A stretch of DNA of 8,606 nt, taken from the NCBI GenBank assembly GCA_016650185.1, contig JAENWE010000500.1, positions 1 to 8,606 on the forward strand, in the 5' to 3' direction. A program made the position numbers and the translations under genes. Numbering within the stretch: position 1 is the stretch's first letter; every line of letters begins with the position of its first letter. This stretch comes from Vicinamibacteria bacterium. GTDB lineage: Bacteria; Acidobacteriota; Vicinamibacteria; Fen-336; JAGNNV01. The notes below the pieces were generated by a model. That model was not told the origin of the DNA. It searched no databases and saw nothing but the letters and a program-made list of their open reading frames with translations. This document shows positions 6,306 to 8,606 of the stretch, piece by piece.

Positions 6306-7859
6306 CTACGGATGTCCCGGCACCGCCTCCATGAGCAGGGCGAACGCCCGGTCCAACGCGCGGCCACCGGGACCGCCGCCCTTGTAGTGACCAAGGCGAA
6401 CCACGACGAGGTCGTGGGTAGGAATGATGGTGGCGCTCTGGCCCCCCGCTCCCTGCATCGAAAAGGCCGACCGGGGAATCGGGGTGCCGCCGTCGCCGTT
6501 CACCCAGAAGTAGCCACCACCGTAGACGGGCCGCCCGTCTGCCTCCCAGGCCGGCGCCACCGTCTTCACATAGCTGACATATCCCTCGGGCAGCAGCCGC
6601 TCGCCGTTCCACATGCCATCCTGGAGGTAGAGATTCCCAAGGCGCGCCCAGTCGCGGGCCGATGCGAGTTCATAGCCCTGGGTCAGGAAGTTGCCGTAGG
6701 GATCGGTCTCCATGACCATGGTGCGCATGCCGAGCTTGTCGAGAAGGGCGCGACGCGGGAAGGACAGGTAGTCCTCGCCGCGCTTCTCGACGGCCAGACG
6801 CACCAGATACCCGCCGAGCACCGGGTCGGTGTTGCGATAGCGGCCTATGGTGTTGGGTGGCCACTGCTGCGGCCGGGTGGCTGCGTAGTGATACGAATTC
6901 GCGCCGCCGGTGTACAGGTACAGGTGGTCGGGGTAACCAAGCGCGGGGTCGAAGTCCGGATCCTGGGGCGCCCGGATCCTCAGGCCGCTCGACATGCGCA
7001 TGATGTCGCCGATGCGGATCTTCGCCCGCGGGTCGCCCGACATCTTCTGCCACTCCGGGATGGGAGCCGGGTCCCAGAGTTTGTAGACGCCCTGCTGGAT
7101 GAGGCGCGCGACGAGGGTGCCGGTCAGGCTCTTGCCCATTGACCAGCTCTCGAGCGGCGTGTGGAGGGTGATGCCCTGGCCGTACCGCTCCGCGATCAGG
7201 CGGCCTTTGTAGGTGACCACGAATGCGGCGGTCATGCCCGCCGGGTCGAATGCAGCCTCAACCGCGGCATTGAGCTTGGCCTGATCGACTTCCTTCGGCG
7301 GCGGCGACTCATCGAGGACATCGCCCATCGGCCACGGCTGTTTGGACGCGTCGGGCAGCGAGGAGGGGATGTCTCTCGGCTTGAAGAAGAGCTGCTTCTT
7401 GCCTTCCGGGTAGGCGACGCACCCCTGTGCGCCGGTGTAAACGGCCGTTCGCACCACCCCGTTGGGCAGAGTGATGGACACGGTGTGCGCGGTGCGATCG
7501 ACCACTGGCTTCGAGACCTTGCTCCGCTCCTCATACGGGGCCGAGAAGTAGCCGACATTCTTCGCCGCGAAATCCGGATCGAGACCGGTGATGAAGACCG
7601 CCGAACACATGACCTTCGCAAATCCGGCGGTGTGATGCGACAAGGCATCGCCGGGCGGTGGCACGTAGGGTGTCGGCAGCTCGAAGGACTTCGCCCGGGC
7701 GAGGAGCGCCGCGCGACCATCCTCCGCTTCCGGGGCCGCGGCACCCGGGGTGACGGGCGCGGTCTGTGCGGCCAGGGGGCCGGAACACAGCACGCCGAGC
7801 AGAACGAAAACCCACTGATATCGAGAAAACCCTCGCGGATCCTGCTGTGCTGAGTTCAT
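6306..7859 (-). CDS. Exported serine hydrolase, beta-lactamase/penicillin-binding fold (class C-like)
   Basis: The protein has 517 residues. ATG 7857-7859 was chosen for its strong ribosome-binding site; the frame is open upstream to 8042, but nothing recognisable is encoded there. A Sec signal peptide (RYQWVFVLLGVLCSGPLAAQ, cleavage likely after LAA) sends it to the periplasm or outside; GVLC is not a proper lipobox. Residues about 58-190 form an accessory N-terminal domain with AKVMCSAVFITGLDPD and Cys147. The catalytic domain (about 193-515) has S240-M-G-K243 (SxxK nucleophile and base), Y341-R-N343 (YxN) and H491-Y-K-G494 in place of KTG. The triad is complete, so activity is likely. Members include esterases, D-amino-acid peptidases and 6-aminohexanoate-dimer-type hydrolases; true beta-lactam resistance is not implied. 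The substrate is unknown. It leads a probable two-gene unit with the UPF0016 transporter. Confidence 0.93.
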   Translation of the reverse strand: MNSAQQDPRGFSRYQWVFVLLGVLCSGPLAAQTAPVTPGAAAPEAEDGRAALLARAKSFELPTPYVPPPGDALSHHTAGFAKVMCSAVFITGLDPDFAAKNVGYFSAPYEERSKVSKPVVDRTAHTVSITLPNGVVRTAVYTGAQGCVAYPEGKKQLFFKPRDIPSSLPDASKQPWPMGDVLDESPPPKEVDQAKLNAAVEAAFDPAGMTAAFVVTYKGRLIAERYGQGITLHTPLESWSMGKSLTGTLVARLIQQGVYKLWDPAPIPEWQKMSGDPRAKIRIGDIMRMSSGLRIRAPQDPDFDPALGYPDHLYLYTGGANSYHYAATRPQQWPPNTIGRYRNTDPVLGGYLVRLAVEKRGEDYLSFPRRALLDKLGMRTMVMETDPYGNFLTQGYELASARDWARLGNLYLQDGMWNGERLLPEGYVSYVKTVAPAWEADGRPVYGGGYFWVNGDGGTPIPRSAFSMQGAGGQSATIIPTHDLVVVRLGHYKGGGPGGRALDRAFALLMEAVPGHP

Positions 7860-7864
7860 CAATT

Positions 7865-7871
7865 CCTCCTT
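7865..7871 (-). promoter_or_regulatory. Consensus Shine-Dalgarno AAGGAGG for the serine hydrolase
   Basis: Read on the minus strand, AAGGAGG lies 5 nt before ATG 7859. It is the strongest ribosome-binding site I found in the window and fixes the start. The other genes have weaker sites or none. Confidence 0.85.
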
Positions 7872-8002
7872 GTCGGCGCCCTTCCGGCTCTGGTTCGGGA
7901 GTCTAGCCGTGTGTTCCATGCCGTTGGAGTCTGATCCTCGACAGGACTCCCGGGACTCCCTCGACCCGAGACTCGGCGGATCACCATCCGTCACCCCGGC
8001 AG

Positions 8003-8023
8003 GCCCCGGATCGGATCCGGGGC
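8003..8023. repeat. 21-bp GC-rich palindrome in noncoding DNA, REP-like
   Basis: GCCCCGGATC (8003-8012) and GATCCGGGGC (8014-8023) are perfect 10-bp inverted arms around a single G. The flanks, TCACCCCGGC to the left and GCCGGCAAGCGGGATCCC to the right, have the composition of repetitive extragenic palindromes. The element lies in the 289-bp stretch 7860-8148 without a recognisable gene. Also there: GGGAGTC/GACTCCC inverted copies near 7900 and 7945, a tandem GACTCCC pair, and a short direct repeat GGGCCGGAA (8073-8081 and 8131-8139). No RNA gene is apparent in this stretch. Whether the palindrome is repeated in the genome cannot be seen here. Confidence 0.5.
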
Positions 8024-8148
8024 AGGCCATGGCCGCCGGCAAGCGGGATCCCAGGCCTTGAGCGGAGGTTGAGGGCCGGAACGGCGAGGGAGGGGCGGCC
8101 CGCTAAACTCCGCGCTTGACCGATATCTCCGGGCCGGAAACGCGGGCC

Positions 8149-8205
8149 ATGAACCCGAGGCGATGGCTGCTCCTGATCGTGGCCGTCGGCCTCGCCGGCA
8201 CGCCG
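8149..8205 (+). pseudogene. Start of an unidentified signal-anchor ORF joined to transposase sequence
   Basis: ATG 8149 opens MNPRRWLLLIVAVGLAGTP: two arginines then a hydrophobic stretch, as in a signal peptide or membrane anchor. From about 8206 the same frame reads IHYAGVLAAASPWRPRI, which resembles the 'YxGVLAxxxxxR' stretch near the end of IS91-like transposases. The first 19 codons therefore seem to belong to another gene truncated at the junction near 8200. No ribosome-binding site is clear upstream. The hydrophobic start could also be chance coding. Confidence 0.4.
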
Positions 8206-8606
8206 ATCCACTATGCGGGGGTGCTCGCCGCGGCGAGTCCATGGCGCCCGCGCATCAGCGCGCAGCCTCCCCTCGGGGGACGCCGCTTTTGCCCCCGACC
8301 GCGGAGACTGTCGAGCCCGAGAAGCGGGTACGCAAGAGCGGATATCGCCCCTGGGCAGAACTTTTGCAACGTACATTCGCGGTGGACGTTCTCACTTGCC
8401 CCAGTTGCCAGGGGCGGATGAAACTACTCGCCGTTGTGAAGAACCCTGTCAGCATCGCCCGCTATCTGGCCGCGGCGGGTGAACTGACCGATGTACCGGA
8501 TCGCTCGCCGCCTCGCACTCCGCCCTACTGGAAGAGCCAGGTACTCCGGCGACAGGCGCTCAATGACGAGACCGAGGGCGCGGACCTCGGCAGCGGCGAC
8601 GAGGCA
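8206..8606 (+). pseudogene. IS91-like (Y2-type) transposase, C-terminal remnant, frameshifted and cut by window edge
   Basis: The frame beginning at ATG 8241 is open for 122 codons to the window end. It contains SGYRPWAELLQRTFAVDVLTCPSCQGRMKLLAVVKNPVSIARYLAAAGE and then PPYWKSQVLRRQAL. This is the distinctive tail of putative transposases of the IS91/Y2 group: an RPWAELLxRTF helix, then a zinc-ribbon-like CPxCxGRM knuckle. The preceding segment HYAGVLAAASPWRPRI (8209-8256) lies in the frame one base ahead, so a single-base loss between about 8257 and 8290, perhaps in GGGGG (8275-8279), splits the reading frame. The N-terminal zinc finger and the tyrosine/HUH catalytic region are absent upstream, so the remnant cannot transpose. 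The right end, and any element terminus, lies outside the window. Confidence 0.75.

Noticed and set aside
5567..6394. 275-codon minus-strand frame overlapping the UPF0016 gene
   Set aside because: Arg/Pro-rich out-of-frame product; the overlapping frame carries two EGDKT-type motifs.
6231..7142. 303-codon plus-strand frame opposite the serine hydrolase
   Set aside because: Antisense shadow, low-complexity Arg/Gly/Ala/His-rich product. The minus frame has SxxK and YxN motifs and a signal peptide.
6306..7859. Antibiotic-resistance class C beta-lactamase
   Set aside because: SxxK and YxN are present, but KTG is replaced by HYKG and there is a large accessory N-terminal domain. This fits the broad serine hydrolase family rather than AmpC.
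6306..8042. 578-residue version of the serine hydrolase
   Set aside because: The extra 61 residues precede the signal peptide and are Arg/Ser/Gly-rich. The AAGGAGG at 7865-7871 places the start at 7859.
7860..8148. CRISPR array, tRNA or other RNA gene in the noncoding stretch
   Set aside because: The repeats are few, short and irregular. No cloverleaf or spaced direct-repeat pattern is visible.

Overview
The window is high-GC bacterial DNA with a chromosomal look. The best taxonomic hint is the Ser/Thr kinase at the left edge. It joins a PknB-type kinase domain to a TolB/FlgO-like domain and TPR-type helices, with no membrane segment between them. That architecture is abundant in Acidobacteriota and neighbouring soil phyla, so I infer Acidobacteriota or a relative; there is no rRNA or other marker to settle it.

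Layout: (1) 1-2059, minus strand: the kinase, whose 3' end lies outside the window. (2) 2060-2261: a divergent intergenic region with a candidate promoter for each flanking gene. (3) 2262-3023, plus strand: an orphan PD-(D/E)XK nuclease of the DpnII/MboI-like type, with no methyltransferase beside it. (4) 3095-4881, plus strand: an M1 (gluzincin) aminopeptidase gene that has lost two internal blocks. The first loss also breaks the reading frame. The second is in frame and removes the GxMEN and HExxH...E zinc-site core. A 516-codon ORF with the C-terminal HEAT-like repeats stays open. (5) 4878-5618, plus strand: a Bax inhibitor-1/YccA-type seven-helix membrane protein, whose start overlaps the M1 stop codon (ATGA). 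(6) 5677-6252, minus strand: a TMEM165/GDT1 (UPF0016) cation transporter. (7) 6306-7859, minus strand: an exported serine hydrolase of the beta-lactamase/penicillin-binding fold, 53 bp upstream of the transporter and probably co-transcribed with it. (8) 7860-8148: a noncoding stretch with a 21-bp GC-rich palindrome. (9) 8149-8606, plus strand: a short signal-anchor-like ORF start joined to the C-terminal tail of an IS91-like (Y2) transposase, frameshifted and open at the right edge.

No complete multi-gene defence or biosynthetic system is visible. The points most worth a second look are the M1 gene without its active site, which remains translationally coupled to a BI-1 protein; the orphan restriction-type nuclease; and the chimeric transposase remnant. 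The genes otherwise look like independent housekeeping or accessory units: signalling, envelope or periplasmic hydrolysis, and ion homeostasis.
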